Assembly (NCBI GenBank): GCA_963835685.1
Contig: CAWIGI010000003.1
Span: 1-64,000 of the forward strand
Source: DATAGF01 sp963835685
Lineage (GTDB): Bacteria > Actinomycetota > Thermoleophilia > Miltoncostaeales > Miltoncostaeaceae
Length of the DNA: 64,000 nucleotides
Direction of reading: 5' to 3'
Shown: positions 21,268-30,021 of the stretch, one piece after another
Layout of the letters: every line of letters starts with the position of its first letter
Position numbering within the stretch: the stretch's first letter is position 1
Notes under the pieces: generated by a model
What the model was told of the DNA's origin: nothing
Databases searched by the model: none
What the model saw: only the letters and a program-made list of their open reading frames with translations
Translations under genes and position numbers: made by a program

Positions 21268-21838
21268 GCGGAAGTCCCCGGAGCCAGTCCTCGAAGCTCG
21301 TCGGCGCGAGGTGGGCGTCCGGGCCGGGCAGCAGCGCCTCGCCGACGTCGGCCGCGGCGACCGGCTGCACCAGCACCGGCGGCAGGGCGGCCACGCCGTC
21401 GCGCTCGGTCCAGCCGGCGACCATCTCGGCGAACTCGTGGAACTGGGTCGCGGGGAGGATCGTGAAGGGCACCGGGCCGGCCTCGACGATCTCCTCCTGG
21501 CGGCGCTTGCCGGCGTAGTGGGCGTTGCCCTCGACGCGGTCGACCCCGGCGATCGAGAGCAGCACGTGGTGGCCGACGCCGGCGCGCTCCTCGGCGGCGA
21601 GCAGGCGCTCGGTCATGGCGCCGAAGGCCGCCCGCGCGTCCTCCGGGTCCGGCTCCGTGACGTTCGTGACGTCGACCGCGGCCCCGGCGCCGGCGAGCGC
21701 CTGGTCGAGGCCCTCGCCGGTGGCGACGTCGATCCCTCGCGAGCGGGCGACGACGACCGCCTCGTGCCCGGCCCGCTCGAGGGCGTCCACGGTGTGGCGG
21801 CCCACGAGCCCGGTCCCGCCGATCACCGCGATGCGCAC
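21257..21838 (-). CDS. NAD(P)-binding atypical SDR (NmrA-like), internally shortened
   Basis: Starts at GTG 21838 as RIAVIGGTGLVGRHTVDALE, the GxxGxxG dinucleotide motif of extended/atypical SDRs, and continues with LLSIAGVDRVEGNAHYAGKR and VPFTILPATQFHEFAEMVAG, typical of sugar-epimerase-like NmrA proteins. At 193 residues it is shorter than the usual 245-255. After VQPVAAADVGEAL the sequence passes directly to LPGPDAHLAPTSFEDWLRGL, omitting about 50 residues normally found between these motifs. This could be an in-frame deletion. It runs convergent to hisF. Confidence 0.75.
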   Translation of the reverse strand: MRIAVIGGTGLVGRHTVDALERAGHEAVVVARSRGIDVATGEGLDQALAGAGAAVDVTNVTEPDPEDARAAFGAMTERLLAAEERAGVGHHVLLSIAGVDRVEGNAHYAGKRRQEEIVEAGPVPFTILPATQFHEFAEMVAGWTERDGVAALPPVLVQPVAAADVGEALLPGPDAHLAPTSFEDWLRGLPPIS

Positions 21839-21864
21839 GGCCGGAACATATCCTCCCTCGTCCG

Positions 21865-22725
21865 ATGTCCGATCCGAGCCGTGAACGGGGCCGCCGTCCG
21901 CCGCCGCCGACCGACGCCCAGCGCCGCTTCACCGCGGTCGAGGCCGCCGGCTGGAGCGAGCGGGCGGGGATCTATGACCGCCTCACGGCCCGGATCACCC
22001 TCACCCTGGCCGCGCCGCTGCTCGACGCCGCCGGGGTCGGCGCCGGCACCCGCGTCCTCGACCTCGGCTGCGGGCCCGGGGTCGTGTGCGGCCTGGCGGC
22101 CGAGCGCGGCGCCCTGCCCACCGGCGTCGACGTGTCGCCCGGGATGCTCGCCGAGGCTCGCAGGCTGCACCCCGCCCTCGCCTTCGTCGAGGCGGACGCC
22201 GTCGCGCTGCCGTTCGCGGACGGGGCCTTCGACGCGTGCGTCGGCGGCTTCGTCCTCAACCACCTTCCCGCCCCCGATGCGGCGGCGGCCGAGCTCGCCC
22301 GGGTGCTGGCGCCGGGCGGCGCCCTGGCCCTCTCGCTGTGGGAGCCCCCGGCGCGGAACCGCTGGCTCGGGATCGTCGGCGAGGCCCTCGCGGAGGTCGG
22401 CGTCCCCACGCCCGCCGACCTGGCCGGCGGGCCCGACCCCTACCGGTTCGCGGACCGCGAGGAGATGCTCGGGCTGCTCCGGCGCGCCGGCCTCGGCGAC
22501 GCCCGGGTCGAGCGGGTCGAGACCATGGCCCGGTGCCGCGACAACGACGAGCTCTGGGAGGGGGTCCTCGGCGGATCGGTGCGGACCTCGACGACCATCC
22601 TCCGCCAGCCCGAGGAGGTCCGGCGGCGGGTGCGTGCGGCGGTGGACCGTCGCCTTCGGGCCCACCGGACGCCGCGCGGGCTCGAGCTCCCCGCGAGGGC
22701 CGTGATCGGCGTCGGCCGCCGGTGA
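21865..22725 (+). CDS. Class I SAM-dependent methyltransferase
   Basis: Rossmann methyltransferase of about 286 residues. The SAM motif I is VLDLGCGPGVVCGLA, motif II gives GVDVSPGMLAEARRL, then EADAVALPFADGAFDACVGG and LNHLPAPDAAAAELARVLAP, as in UbiE/methyltransferase-11 proteins. The substrate is not predictable. It is divergent from the SDR gene with 26 bases between starts and overlaps the next gene by 4 bases. Confidence 0.85.
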   Translation: MSDPSRERGRRPPPPTDAQRRFTAVEAAGWSERAGIYDRLTARITLTLAAPLLDAAGVGAGTRVLDLGCGPGVVCGLAAERGALPTGVDVSPGMLAEARRLHPALAFVEADAVALPFADGAFDACVGGFVLNHLPAPDAAAAELARVLAPGGALALSLWEPPARNRWLGIVGEALAEVGVPTPADLAGGPDPYRFADREEMLGLLRRAGLGDARVERVETMARCRDNDELWEGVLGGSVRTSTTILRQPEEVRRRVRAAVDRRLRAHRTPRGLELPARAVIGVGRR

Positions 22726-24095
22726 CGCCGGCCGCGCTGCTGCGCGCCGCGCTCGAGACGGGCGCGGTCGGGCCCCTGGCCGAGTCGTACGCGGGCGACG
22801 CGGTCCTCGACGCGGGGCTGCCGGGCGGGCGGGTGCGGGCGACCGGCCAAGAGGCGATCGCGGCCCGCCTCGCAGGCTGGTACGGCGACCGGGGCCGGAT
22901 CGTCGAGTGGTCGGCCGTCGAGCATCCCGACGGCGTCGCGATCTGGTGCGAGCGGATCGGCGGGGAGGGCCCGGTGCGCCAGCGTCACTACCTGCGCACC
23001 CGCGCGGGACGGATCGAGGGTCACTGGATCTACGGTGCCCCGCCGCGGACCGCCGCGCCGGCCCTGGCGAGCGCCGACGCTTCCCCGCCGCCCGCGCTCC
23101 TCGCCCGGCAGGGCACGCCCGCGGAGGTCCGCCCCATCGTCTCGAGCGGCTGGTCCGGGGACGCCCTCGTGGGCGTCGCCATGGCCGACGGGCGCCGGCT
23201 CGTGGCGAAGCGCGTCGTGCCCGGTGGCGGATGGATCGCCGGACACACCGAGGATGCGGGACGGGAGGGCCTGCTCGTCACGGAGGGCTGGATCGAGCGG
23301 ATGCCGTCGGCGCTCGACCACACCCTCGTCAACGCCCAGCGCGGGGACCGCGCGTGGTGGATCCTCATGCGGGACGTCTCGGAGTTCCTCTGGCCGCCGC
23401 AGGGGCGCATCGCGCGCGAGGAGAACAGGCAGGTACTGGCGGCGGCGGACCGGATGTGGACGGCGTTCTGGGAGGTCCGGGTGCCCCCGGCCGCGACCCT
23501 CGCCCGGCGGCTCGACCTCCTGTCGCCCGAGGTGGCGCGGCGCGAGCGCGGGGGCCTCGATCTGCTGCCGAACCAGCTCGAGGCCGCCTGGGAGGCGTTC
23601 GCGGAGGCGGCGCCGCGAGACGTGGCCGAGCCGGTGCTGGCGGTGCTGGCCGACCCGGAGCCGTTGGCCGCCTGGCTCGAGGCGCGCGGGTCGACGCTCC
23701 TGCACGGCGACCTGCGGGACGAGCACCTCGGCCGCGACGGCGAGCGGGTGGTGCTGATCGACTGGGGCCTGGCGACGCAGGGCCATCCCGTGGTGGACCT
23801 CTCCTGGTACCTCATGCACTGCGCCTGGCGCATCGACGCCACCCGCGACGAGATCGTCGAGGACTTCCGCCGCGCCCGCGGCGAGGCCGACGACCCCGAG
23901 GCCGTCGAGGTGGGGCTCCTGACCGGGCTGGTCCAGTACGGCTGGATCATCGGCCACAGCGCCCTGATCCATCCCGACCCGGCCGAGCGGGCCTGGGCGC
24001 GCGACGAGCTCGCGTGGTGGGTGCCGCGGGCGCGCCGCGCCCTGGCCGCCTGGTCGCCGCCGGCCGCCCCGGCGTCCGCGCCGCCGCCCCGGTGA
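22722..24095 (+). CDS. NTF2-like (SnoaL) domain fused to an aminoglycoside phosphotransferase-family kinase
   Basis: Residues 1-105 look like a SnoaL/NTF2 fold (LAESYAGDAVLDAGLPGGRV, YLRTRAGRIEGHWIYG). The rest is an APH/choline-kinase-like domain with VAMADGRRLVAKRVVPGG, the catalytic loop STLLHGDLRDEHLGRDGERV and the metal-binding VLIDWGLATQGHPVVDLSWY. In the usual HGDxxxxN motif the Asn position is His. The real substrate may be a small metabolite rather than an antibiotic. It starts on a GTGA overlap with the methyltransferase, which suggests joint function. I do not recognise this fusion as a named family. Confidence 0.75.
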   Translation: MTPAALLRAALETGAVGPLAESYAGDAVLDAGLPGGRVRATGQEAIAARLAGWYGDRGRIVEWSAVEHPDGVAIWCERIGGEGPVRQRHYLRTRAGRIEGHWIYGAPPRTAAPALASADASPPPALLARQGTPAEVRPIVSSGWSGDALVGVAMADGRRLVAKRVVPGGGWIAGHTEDAGREGLLVTEGWIERMPSALDHTLVNAQRGDRAWWILMRDVSEFLWPPQGRIAREENRQVLAAADRMWTAFWEVRVPPAATLARRLDLLSPEVARRERGGLDLLPNQLEAAWEAFAEAAPRDVAEPVLAVLADPEPLAAWLEARGSTLLHGDLRDEHLGRDGERVVLIDWGLATQGHPVVDLSWYLMHCAWRIDATRDEIVEDFRRARGEADDPEAVEVGLLTGLVQYGWIIGHSALIHPDPAERAWARDELAWWVPRARRALAAWSPPAAPASAPPPR

Positions 24096-24109
24096 CGCCG
24101 GCCCGCCGC

Positions 24110-24941
24110 TCAGGCGGGGACGCGGGCGACCGCGTAGATGGCGTCCACGCCGATCTCGCGCACCGGCCCGGAGCGCAGACGCGCGAGATCGAGGCGCCGC
24201 ACCTGCTCGGCCGCCGCCGGCCCGATCGCCTCGACATAGCTCCGCAGCGCGCTCCCCATCACGCAGCGCCACCAGTCCTCCGGGGAGGCGAGCGGACGCG
24301 TGCCCCGCTCGAGCGTCACGTCGGCATCGGGCGAGCCGGCCTCGCGCAGCAGCGTGCGCACGGTCTCGGGGGTCGTCGGTCCGGGTCCAGGGCGGCCGGA
24401 CCTCGATGTCGGGGCGCACGGCCCGCACGCTGCGGCGGAAGGAGTCGAGCATCGGGGCGAAGAAGCCCGGCCCCAGGACGGTCACGGCGAGCCGGCCGCC
24501 CGGGCGCACCAGCCCGCGGAGCCGGCGCACGAGCGCGGCCATGTCGTCGGCGAAGAACACGCCGAGGGCGCAGATGACGACGTCGAAGCGCTCCCCGCCC
24601 GTGTCGAGCCGGGTCATGTCCGCCGCGCGCACCTCCACCTGCGCGAGGCCCCGCGCGGCCGCCTCGTCGCGAGCCACGGCCAGCATGGGCTCGGCGTAGT
24701 CGACGCCGAGCACCCGGCCGGACGGCCCGACGGCCTCTGCGGCCGGGATCGTCGCCGCCCCGGTGCCGCACGCGACGTCGATCACGCTCAGCCCGTGGAG
24801 CGGCCCGAGCCGCTCGACCGTCCGCTGCCCGGCGACGGCCCAGAAGTCGCGGGCCGCGTCGGCGTAGTCGCGCGCCGCCGTCCCGTAGGTGGCCCGGGCG
24901 TCGAATCCGGCGAGGGCGCGGTCGTCGCGATCGGCGGTCAT
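24110..24941 (-). CDS. Class I SAM-dependent methyltransferase (one frameshift)
   Basis: The N-terminal part reads VIDVACGTGAATIPAAEAVG (motif I), VLGVDYAEPMLAVARDEAAA and FDVVICALGVFFADDMAALV. Near 24375 the homology moves to another frame that continues VRTLLREAGSPDADVTLERG and ends with IGVDAIYAVARVPA. A single indel restores a normal protein of about 276 residues. ATG 24941 is taken as the start; GTG 24956 is possible. The substrate is unknown. Confidence 0.75.
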
Positions 24942-24991
24942 CGGGCGATTGTCCACCGCCGGGCGGGGCGTCCGCTAGCGTCCGCCGGGAC

Positions 24992-25390
24992 GTGAGGACC
25001 ATCCGCACCGACGCGGCGCCGGCGCCGGTCACGGGCGCCACCTACAGCCAGGCCGCCGCCGGGGCCCCCGGCGAGGTCGTGTTCGTCTCGGGCCAGCTGG
25101 GGATCGATCCGGGCACCGGGGCGCTCGTGAGCGACGACGTGCACGAGCAGACCGCGCTCGCCCTGCGGCACGTGGCCGCGATCCTCGCCGAGGCGGGCGC
25201 GGGCCTGGGCGACGTCGTCAAGACGACGGTCTACCTGGCGGACCTGCCGGCGGACTTCGCCGCGATGAACGAGGTCTACGCGCACGCCTTCTCGGGGCAC
25301 GCCCCGGCGCGGGCCACCGTGGGCGTCGCCGCGCTCCCGCTCGGCGCGCGGGTCGAGATCGAGGCCGTCGCCGTCGTCCCGGAGGGGTGA
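24992..25390 (+). CDS. ridA: RidA family protein (YjgF/UK114)
   Basis: Enamine/imine deaminase family that removes reactive 2-aminoacrylate-type intermediates. Signatures: TGATYSQAAAGAPGEVVFVS, GQLGIDPGTGALV, GLGDVVKTTVYLADL, FAAMNEVYAHAFSGHAPAR and ARVEIEAVAV, including the conserved Arg of the PAR motif. At 132 residues it has the usual length. GTG 24992 lies 10 bases after a TAGCGT element with no clear Shine-Dalgarno, so its mRNA may be nearly leaderless. Confidence 0.92.
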   Translation: MRTIRTDAAPAPVTGATYSQAAAGAPGEVVFVSGQLGIDPGTGALVSDDVHEQTALALRHVAAILAEAGAGLGDVVKTTVYLADLPADFAAMNEVYAHAFSGHAPARATVGVAALPLGARVEIEAVAVVPEG

Positions 25391-25413
25391 CGGCGGCGTG
25401 TCCCAGCGGGCGC

Positions 25414-25665
25414 CTACTCGGCCCAGGTGCGGCGCTCGAGCAGGCTGTCGAGCGCGATGCGGTCGAGGTAGTCCGGGGCCTCGGAGAGCGGCCGGCCGGC
25501 GTTGGCCGGGTCCTCGACCCATGCGCGGAAGCGCGCCTGGGCCTCGTCGAAGCGTTCCTGGAGCTCCGTCAGCGTGAGCCCCTCGAAGCGCGCGAAGGCC
25601 TCGACCAGCTCGGGCGCCATCGGCGCGACGGCCGCCAGCTTGCGGGAGACCGGGTCGTAGGCCAC
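25414..25665 (-). CDS. Hypothetical protein, 83 aa
   Basis: An acidic helical small protein: AYDPVSRKLAAVAPMAPELV, EGLTLTELQERFDEAQARFR, LDRIALDSLLERRTWAE. No family is recognised. GTG 25665 is taken as start; extending upstream would run antisense through the next gene. It is divergent from the CCA-adding-type gene, leaving 48 bases for promoters. Confidence 0.5.
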   Translation of the reverse strand: MAYDPVSRKLAAVAPMAPELVEAFARFEGLTLTELQERFDEAQARFRAWVEDPANAGRPLSEAPDYLDRIALDSLLERRTWAE

Positions 25666-25713
25666 GAGCAGGAGCTTAGCCGCGCCCTGGCGCTGCTGGC
25701 CGCGCACCCCCTG

Positions 25714-26865
25714 GTGCGCCGGGTGACGCCGCACCTCGACGGCGAGGTCAGCGTGGTGGGCGGCGCGGTCCGCGACGCGCTCCTCGGCCGCCCCGCGGGG
25801 CCCGAGCTCGACCTGGTGGTGGAGGGCGACGCCCCGGCCCTCGCGCGCCGGCTGGGCCGGGAGCTGGGCGGCCGCGTGATCGTCCACCCGCGCTTCGCGA
25901 CGGCCGCGGTCGAGCTGCCCCACGGCGCGCGTCTCGACCTCGTCACGGCGCGCCGCGAGAGCTACTCCCGGCCCGGGGCGCTCCCGGACGTGACCCCGGG
26001 CACCCTCGCCGACGACCTCGCACGCCGCGACTTCACGATCAACGCCGTCGCGCGGCGGCTGTCGGGCGCCGGCGCGGGCGACCTGGTCGACCCGCACGGG
26101 GGGGTCGCCGACGCGGATGCCGGCATCGTGCGGGCGCTGCGCGCCGACGCCTTCGAGGAGGACCCCAGCCGGCTGGTGCGGGCGGCGCGGTACGCCGCCC
26201 GCCTGGGCTTCCTGCTGTCCGGGGACACCGCGGCCGCGGCCCGCGAGGCCGCCCCCGGCCTGGACCCAGGGAGCGCGCGCGTCGCCGACGAGCTGATGCG
26301 GCTCGCCCGGGAGCCCACGGCCCCGAGCGCCCTCGCGCTGCTCGGCAGCCTGGGCGTCCCGTGGCTGTCCGGGCCCCGCGAGGCCGGCCTGCGGGACCGG
26401 TTCGCGGCCATCGACGACGCCCTTGCGCGGCCGGGCGCGCCCGAGGTCCCGGCGTGGCCCCTGCGCCTGGGCGAGGCGCTCGACCCCGAGACCCTCGCCG
26501 GGGCCGCGCTGCCCGGATGGGCCCGAGGCCTCGGCGCCGAGGAGCGCGCCGGCGCCGACCTCGCCGAGCGCCTCCGGCCGGGCGTCACGCCGTCGGAGGC
26601 CGACCGGCTGCTGCGCGCCGCCCCGCCGGCGACGGCGGTCGGGGCGCTGGCGCGCGGGGCCGAGGCGGTCGGCACCTGGTGGGACCGCGACCGCGACCGG
26701 GAGCCGGCCGTGCGCGGCGCCGACCTCGTGCGCGCGGGGGTCCCCCCGGGCCCCGCGATCGGGCGCGCCCTCGCCGAGGTCCGCGCCGCGGTGCTGGACG
26801 GCCGCGTGGCAGGGCCGGAGGAGCAGCTGGCCCTGGCCCTGCGGGTCGCCCGCGAGGGCCGGTGA
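25714..26865 (+). CDS. CCA-adding / poly(A) polymerase family tRNA nucleotidyltransferase
   Basis: Class II nucleotidyltransferase. N-terminal VSVVGGAVRDALLGRPAGPE then LDLVVEGDAPALARRLGREL matches the GGxVRD...DxD region, although the first metal Asp position appears as Glu (ELDLVV). ARRDFTINAVARRLSG and EEDPSRLVRAARYAARLGFL are the typical following motifs. The helical C-terminal half is poorly conserved and no HD domain is visible. About 383 residues from GTG 25714; the true start may be a few codons earlier at a non-standard codon. It overlaps pgeF by 4 bases. Whether it adds CCA, A only or poly(A) cannot be said. Confidence 0.8.
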   Translation: MRRVTPHLDGEVSVVGGAVRDALLGRPAGPELDLVVEGDAPALARRLGRELGGRVIVHPRFATAAVELPHGARLDLVTARRESYSRPGALPDVTPGTLADDLARRDFTINAVARRLSGAGAGDLVDPHGGVADADAGIVRALRADAFEEDPSRLVRAARYAARLGFLLSGDTAAAAREAAPGLDPGSARVADELMRLAREPTAPSALALLGSLGVPWLSGPREAGLRDRFAAIDDALARPGAPEVPAWPLRLGEALDPETLAGAALPGWARGLGAEERAGADLAERLRPGVTPSEADRLLRAAPPATAVGALARGAEAVGTWWDRDRDREPAVRGADLVRAGVPPGPAIGRALAEVRAAVLDGRVAGPEEQLALALRVAREGR

Positions 26866-27614
26866 CCGAGCCGGAGCTGATCGAGGTCGCGACGGGCGCG
26901 CCCGCCCGCGCGGTCTTCAGCACCAGGCGCGGCGGCGTCAGCGAGGGGCCGCTCGCGACGCTCAACCTGGGCTCGGACAGGGGCGACGCGGACGGCGCGG
27001 TGCGCGCGAACCGGCAGCGGGTCTGCGACGCGGTCGGCCTGGACGCCGGGGGCGTGAGCCTCGGCCGCCAGGTCCACGGCGCCGCGGTGCGGGTGCTCGA
27101 CGCGCCCTCGCGGCCGGGCCTCTTCGCGGGGGGCCTGCGGGGGTGGCCGGAGGGCGACGCCCTGGCGACGCGGAGGCCTGGGCTCGGGCTGATGGTGCTC
27201 GCGGCCGACTGCCTGCCGGTGCTGCTCTGGCGCCGCGACGAGCCCGGCGTGGCGGCCGCCCACGCCGGCTGGCGGGGGCTCGTCGGCGGGGTCGTCGCCG
27301 CGGCGGTGAGGGCCCTGGACCGCCCCGAGCGCATCGGCGCCGCGATCGGCCCCGGCGTCGGGCCCTGCTGCTACCCGGTCTCCGCGGAGGTCCGCGACCG
27401 CTTCGCGGCGGCCTTCGGGGAGGCCGTCGTGCGCCCGCCGGCCGTTGACCTCGCCGCGGCGGCCCGCGCGGCGCTCGTCGCGGAGGGCGTCGAGGCGTCG
27501 GCGATCGCGACCGTGCAGGCCTGCACGAGCTGCGACCGCGACCGCTTCTACTCCTTCCGCCGCGACGGCGAGGCCAGCGGGCGGCAGGGAGGGCTGGTGT
27601 GGGCGACCAGGTGA
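26862..27614 (+). CDS. pgeF: Peptidoglycan editing factor / purine nucleoside phosphorylase, LACC1 family
   Basis: The YfiH/LACC1 laccase-domain family, described as multifunctional purine nucleoside phosphorylase and as PgeF. The zinc ligands are in LGRQVHGAAVRVLDA (His), VLAADCLPVLLW (Cys) and VAAAHAGWRGLVGGVVAAA (His). The C-terminus has CTSCDRDRFYSFRRDGEASG, RQGGLVW, a strong family signature. 250 residues. GTG 26862 overlaps the upstream stop and TGA overlaps yggS. It lies directly before yggS-sepF-proC-yggT, a conserved cell-division neighbourhood. Confidence 0.93.
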   Translation: MTEPELIEVATGAPARAVFSTRRGGVSEGPLATLNLGSDRGDADGAVRANRQRVCDAVGLDAGGVSLGRQVHGAAVRVLDAPSRPGLFAGGLRGWPEGDALATRRPGLGLMVLAADCLPVLLWRRDEPGVAAAHAGWRGLVGGVVAAAVRALDRPERIGAAIGPGVGPCCYPVSAEVRDRFAAAFGEAVVRPPAVDLAAAARAALVAEGVEASAIATVQACTSCDRDRFYSFRRDGEASGRQGGLVWATR

Positions 27615-28324
27615 CGATCGACCCCGAGGCCCTTCGCGCGGCCCTCGCCGAGGCCCGCGAGCGCCTCGACGAGGCCTGCGCGCGGGCGGGCAGGCCCCCC
27701 GGCGCGGCCGAGCTCGTCCTCGCGGGCAAGTACGTCCCTCTCGACCAGACGGCGGCGCTGGTGGAGGCGGGGGTCGAGGTGGTGGGGGAGAACCGCCTCC
27801 AGGACCTGCGGGTGCGCCGGGAGGCGGCCGGCGAGCGGCTGGCCTTCGACTTCATCGGCCACCTGCAGCGCAAGAAGGCACGCGAGGTGATGGGGGCGGT
27901 GCGCCTGCTGCACTCGCTCGACTCCCTGCCACTGGCCGTCGCGATCGCCGCGCGCGCGGAAGGTCCGACGCGGGTCCTCGTCGAAGTCAACCTCGCCGGA
28001 GAGCTCACCAAAGGTGGTATCGTGCCGCCCCAGCTTCGGGCGTTCATGGAGGATGTGTCGGAGCAGACCGATCTCGTGATCGGCGGCCTGATGGCGATGC
28101 CACCGTTCCAGACCGACGCCGAGCTCAGCCGCCCGCACTTCGCCGCAGCGCGCCTCCTCGCCGAGGATCTCGCGGCCGAGTGGCGGGGGCGTCATGATCT
28201 GTCAGACCTCTCGATGGGGACGAGCCAGGACTACCTCGTCGCCGCCGAGGAGGGCGCGACGAAGGTCCGCGTGGGCCGCGGCATCCTCGACAAGGCCCTG
28301 ATCACCACACCGGGAATGGCGTAG
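27611..28324 (+). CDS. yggS: YggS family pyridoxal phosphate homeostasis protein
   Basis: Single-domain PLP-binding TIM-barrel protein that buffers PLP. Motifs: ELVLAGKYVPLDQTAALVEA with the PLP lysine, VVGENRLQDL, DFIGHLQRKKAREV, RVLVEVNLAGELTKGG and DLSDLSMGTSQDYLVAAEEG. GTG 27611 is chosen because it makes the GTGA overlap with pgeF used throughout this window; GTG 27599 is an alternative. About 237 residues. Confidence 0.93.
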   Translation: MTIDPEALRAALAEARERLDEACARAGRPPGAAELVLAGKYVPLDQTAALVEAGVEVVGENRLQDLRVRREAAGERLAFDFIGHLQRKKAREVMGAVRLLHSLDSLPLAVAIAARAEGPTRVLVEVNLAGELTKGGIVPPQLRAFMEDVSEQTDLVIGGLMAMPPFQTDAELSRPHFAAARLLAEDLAAEWRGRHDLSDLSMGTSQDYLVAAEEGATKVRVGRGILDKALITTPGMA

Positions 28325-28903
28325 ATGGCCGTCAGCGACCTCTGGCACCGCACCCTCGTCTACTTCGGGATGGCCGACGAGGCGGACGACTACGACGACG
28401 AGTTCGTCGACGACGACCGCGGCTACGACGAGGAGCGGGAGCGCGACCGGGAGCGCCGCGCCTCGGCCTCGGCGCACGAGGACCTCGAGCGCAGCTACCG
28501 CGAGCGCCCCAACGTGCGCCGCCTCGGCCCGCGCCGCCGCGACCCCGACTTCGACGACATCTTCGCCGAGGAGGCGCCCCGCGGCCGGCCGAGCCCCGTG
28601 CGCTCGGTCGAGTCGCGCCCGCAGCCGGCCGAGGTGCACCTGGTCGTGCCGAAGAGCTTCAACGACGCGCAGCAGATCGCCGACAAGTTCAAGGGCACGA
28701 TCCCGGTCATCCTCAACCTCCAGAGCGCCGAGACCGACCTCGCCAAGCGGCTGATCGACTTCTCCAGCGGGCTCACCTACGCCCTCGACGGCGGCATGCA
28801 GCGCGTGGCCGACAAGGTCTTCATGCTGACGCCGCGCAACGTCGAGGTGTCGGCCGAGGAGCGGGCGCGCCTGCTGGAGAAGGGCTTCTTCAACCAGTAC
28901 TGA
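28325..28903 (+). CDS. sepF: Cell division protein SepF
   Basis: FtsZ membrane anchor and septum assembly protein. The N-terminal amphipathic helix is DLWHRTLVYFGMADEADDYD. A long acidic and charged linker follows, then the conserved DUF552 core (EVHLVVPKSFNDAQQIADKF, VILNLQSAETDLAKRLIDF, SGLTYALDGGMQRVADKVFM) and a C-terminal EKGFFNQY. 192 residues. It starts immediately after the yggS stop, and its stop overlaps the proC ATG. Confidence 0.95.
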   Translation: MAVSDLWHRTLVYFGMADEADDYDDEFVDDDRGYDEERERDRERRASASAHEDLERSYRERPNVRRLGPRRRDPDFDDIFAEEAPRGRPSPVRSVESRPQPAEVHLVVPKSFNDAQQIADKFKGTIPVILNLQSAETDLAKRLIDFSSGLTYALDGGMQRVADKVFMLTPRNVEVSAEERARLLEKGFFNQY

Positions 28904-29709
28904 TGGCGGAGCCGCCGGCCCTCTGGCCGGGCCGCGTGTCCGTGGTGGGCGTCGGCGCGATGGGCCGGGCGCTCGCGGCGGGGCTGGTGCGCGGCCACGC
29001 CGGCCTGGCCGAGCGGCTCGCCGTCGCCGACGCCGTCCCCGCGGCGGTCGAGGCGGCGCTGGCGGACTCGGGCGGGCACCCGGCGTCGGTCGAGGAGGCG
29101 GCCGGCGCCGACCTCGTGTGCCTCGCGGTCAAGCCCGCGGATGCCGGGGCCGCGCTCGCCGAGGTCGCGCCGGCGATGGGGCACGGCGCGGTGCTCCTCT
29201 CCGTCGTCGCCGGCTGGGAGCTGGACCGCCTGGCCGCCGCGGCCCCGGGGGCGGCTCTCGCGCGGACGATGCCCAACCTGGCGGTGCGCCACGGCGCCGG
29301 GGTCGTCGCGCTGGCGACGAGGGGCCTCGATCCGGGCCGGGAGGCCGAGCTGATCGGCTTCCTGCGCCCGCTGGGGGCGGTCGTCCCCCTTCCGGAGGGC
29401 CTCTTCGGGCCCGCGACGGCGCTCGCGGGCAGCGGCCCGGGGCTGCTCGCGCTGGTGGCGGAGGGGTTGGAGGAGGGGGCCGTGGCGGCGGGTCTGAGCC
29501 GCCCGCAGGCGCGCGAGCTGACGGCGGCCGCGCTGGCGGGGACGGCCGCGCTGCTCGCCGACGGCACCGACCCCGCCCTGCTGCGCCAGCGCGTGAGCTC
29601 CCCCGCGGGGGCGACGCTGGCGGGCCTCGCGGTGCTCGAGCGCGGCGCCGTCCGCGCCCACGTCGCCGACGCGGTGCTGGCCGCGGCGCGGAGGGCCGCA
29701 GAGCTGTAG
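28903..29709 (+). CDS. proC: Pyrroline-5-carboxylate reductase
   Basis: NAD(P)H-dependent last step of proline synthesis. The N-terminal VSVVGVGAMGRALAAGLVRG is the dinucleotide fold. The core has ADLVCLAVKPADAGAALAEV, ARTMPNLAVRHGAGVVAL and the C-terminal GSGPGLLALVAEGLEEGAVA plus SSPAGATLAGLAVLERGAVR. 268 residues. It starts by ATG overlapping the sepF TGA, an association common in actinobacteria and firmicutes. Confidence 0.95.
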   Translation: MAEPPALWPGRVSVVGVGAMGRALAAGLVRGHAGLAERLAVADAVPAAVEAALADSGGHPASVEEAAGADLVCLAVKPADAGAALAEVAPAMGHGAVLLSVVAGWELDRLAAAAPGAALARTMPNLAVRHGAGVVALATRGLDPGREAELIGFLRPLGAVVPLPEGLFGPATALAGSGPGLLALVAEGLEEGAVAAGLSRPQARELTAAALAGTAALLADGTDPALLRQRVSSPAGATLAGLAVLERGAVRAHVADAVLAAARRAAEL

Positions 29710-29734
29710 GCCCCGGCGCACGTCCGGCCTCCTT

Positions 29735-29740
29735 TACGCT
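29735..29740 (+). promoter_or_regulatory. -10 element for leaderless yggT
   Basis: TACGCT lies 8 bases before GTG 29749 with no Shine-Dalgarno between. Transcription would start at or within two bases of the start codon. Confidence 0.5.
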
Positions 29741-29748
29741 CCCTCACC

Positions 29749-30021
29749 GTGGAGCAACTGGAGACCTACGTCTCGGCGCTGTTCACGGTGTTCATCATCG
29801 TGATCTTCATCCGGATCCTGCTGTCGTTCCTGCCGGTGGCCCCCCGGTCGCGCTGGACGCGCGCGATCTGGGACTTCGTGCACCAGAGCACGGAGTGGTT
29901 CCTGGGGTTCTTCCGGCGCTTCATCCCGCCGCTCGGCATGTTCGACCTGTCTCCGATCGTCGCGCTGCTGGTGCTCTACATCCTCCGGAACCTCGTCCTG
30001 GCGCTCCTGGACAGCTTCTGA
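29749..30021 (+). CDS. YggT family membrane protein
   Basis: A 90-residue protein with two hydrophobic segments (VSALFTVFIIVIFIRILLSF and LSPIVALLVLYILRNLVLAL) around a conserved STEWFLGFFRRFIPPLGMFD. This is the usual YggT layout next to sepF and proC, linked to cell-envelope maintenance. The GTG start follows TACGCT by 8 bases. Confidence 0.88.
   Translation: MEQLETYVSALFTVFIIVIFIRILLSFLPVAPRSRWTRAIWDFVHQSTEWFLGFFRRFIPPLGMFDLSPIVALLVLYILRNLVLALLDSF

Noticed and set aside
22440..24110. Minus-strand frame running on from the methyltransferase at 24941
   Set aside because: After the frameshift near 24375 it is a shadow of the NTF2/APH fusion gene. Only the part upstream of the shift shows methyltransferase motifs.
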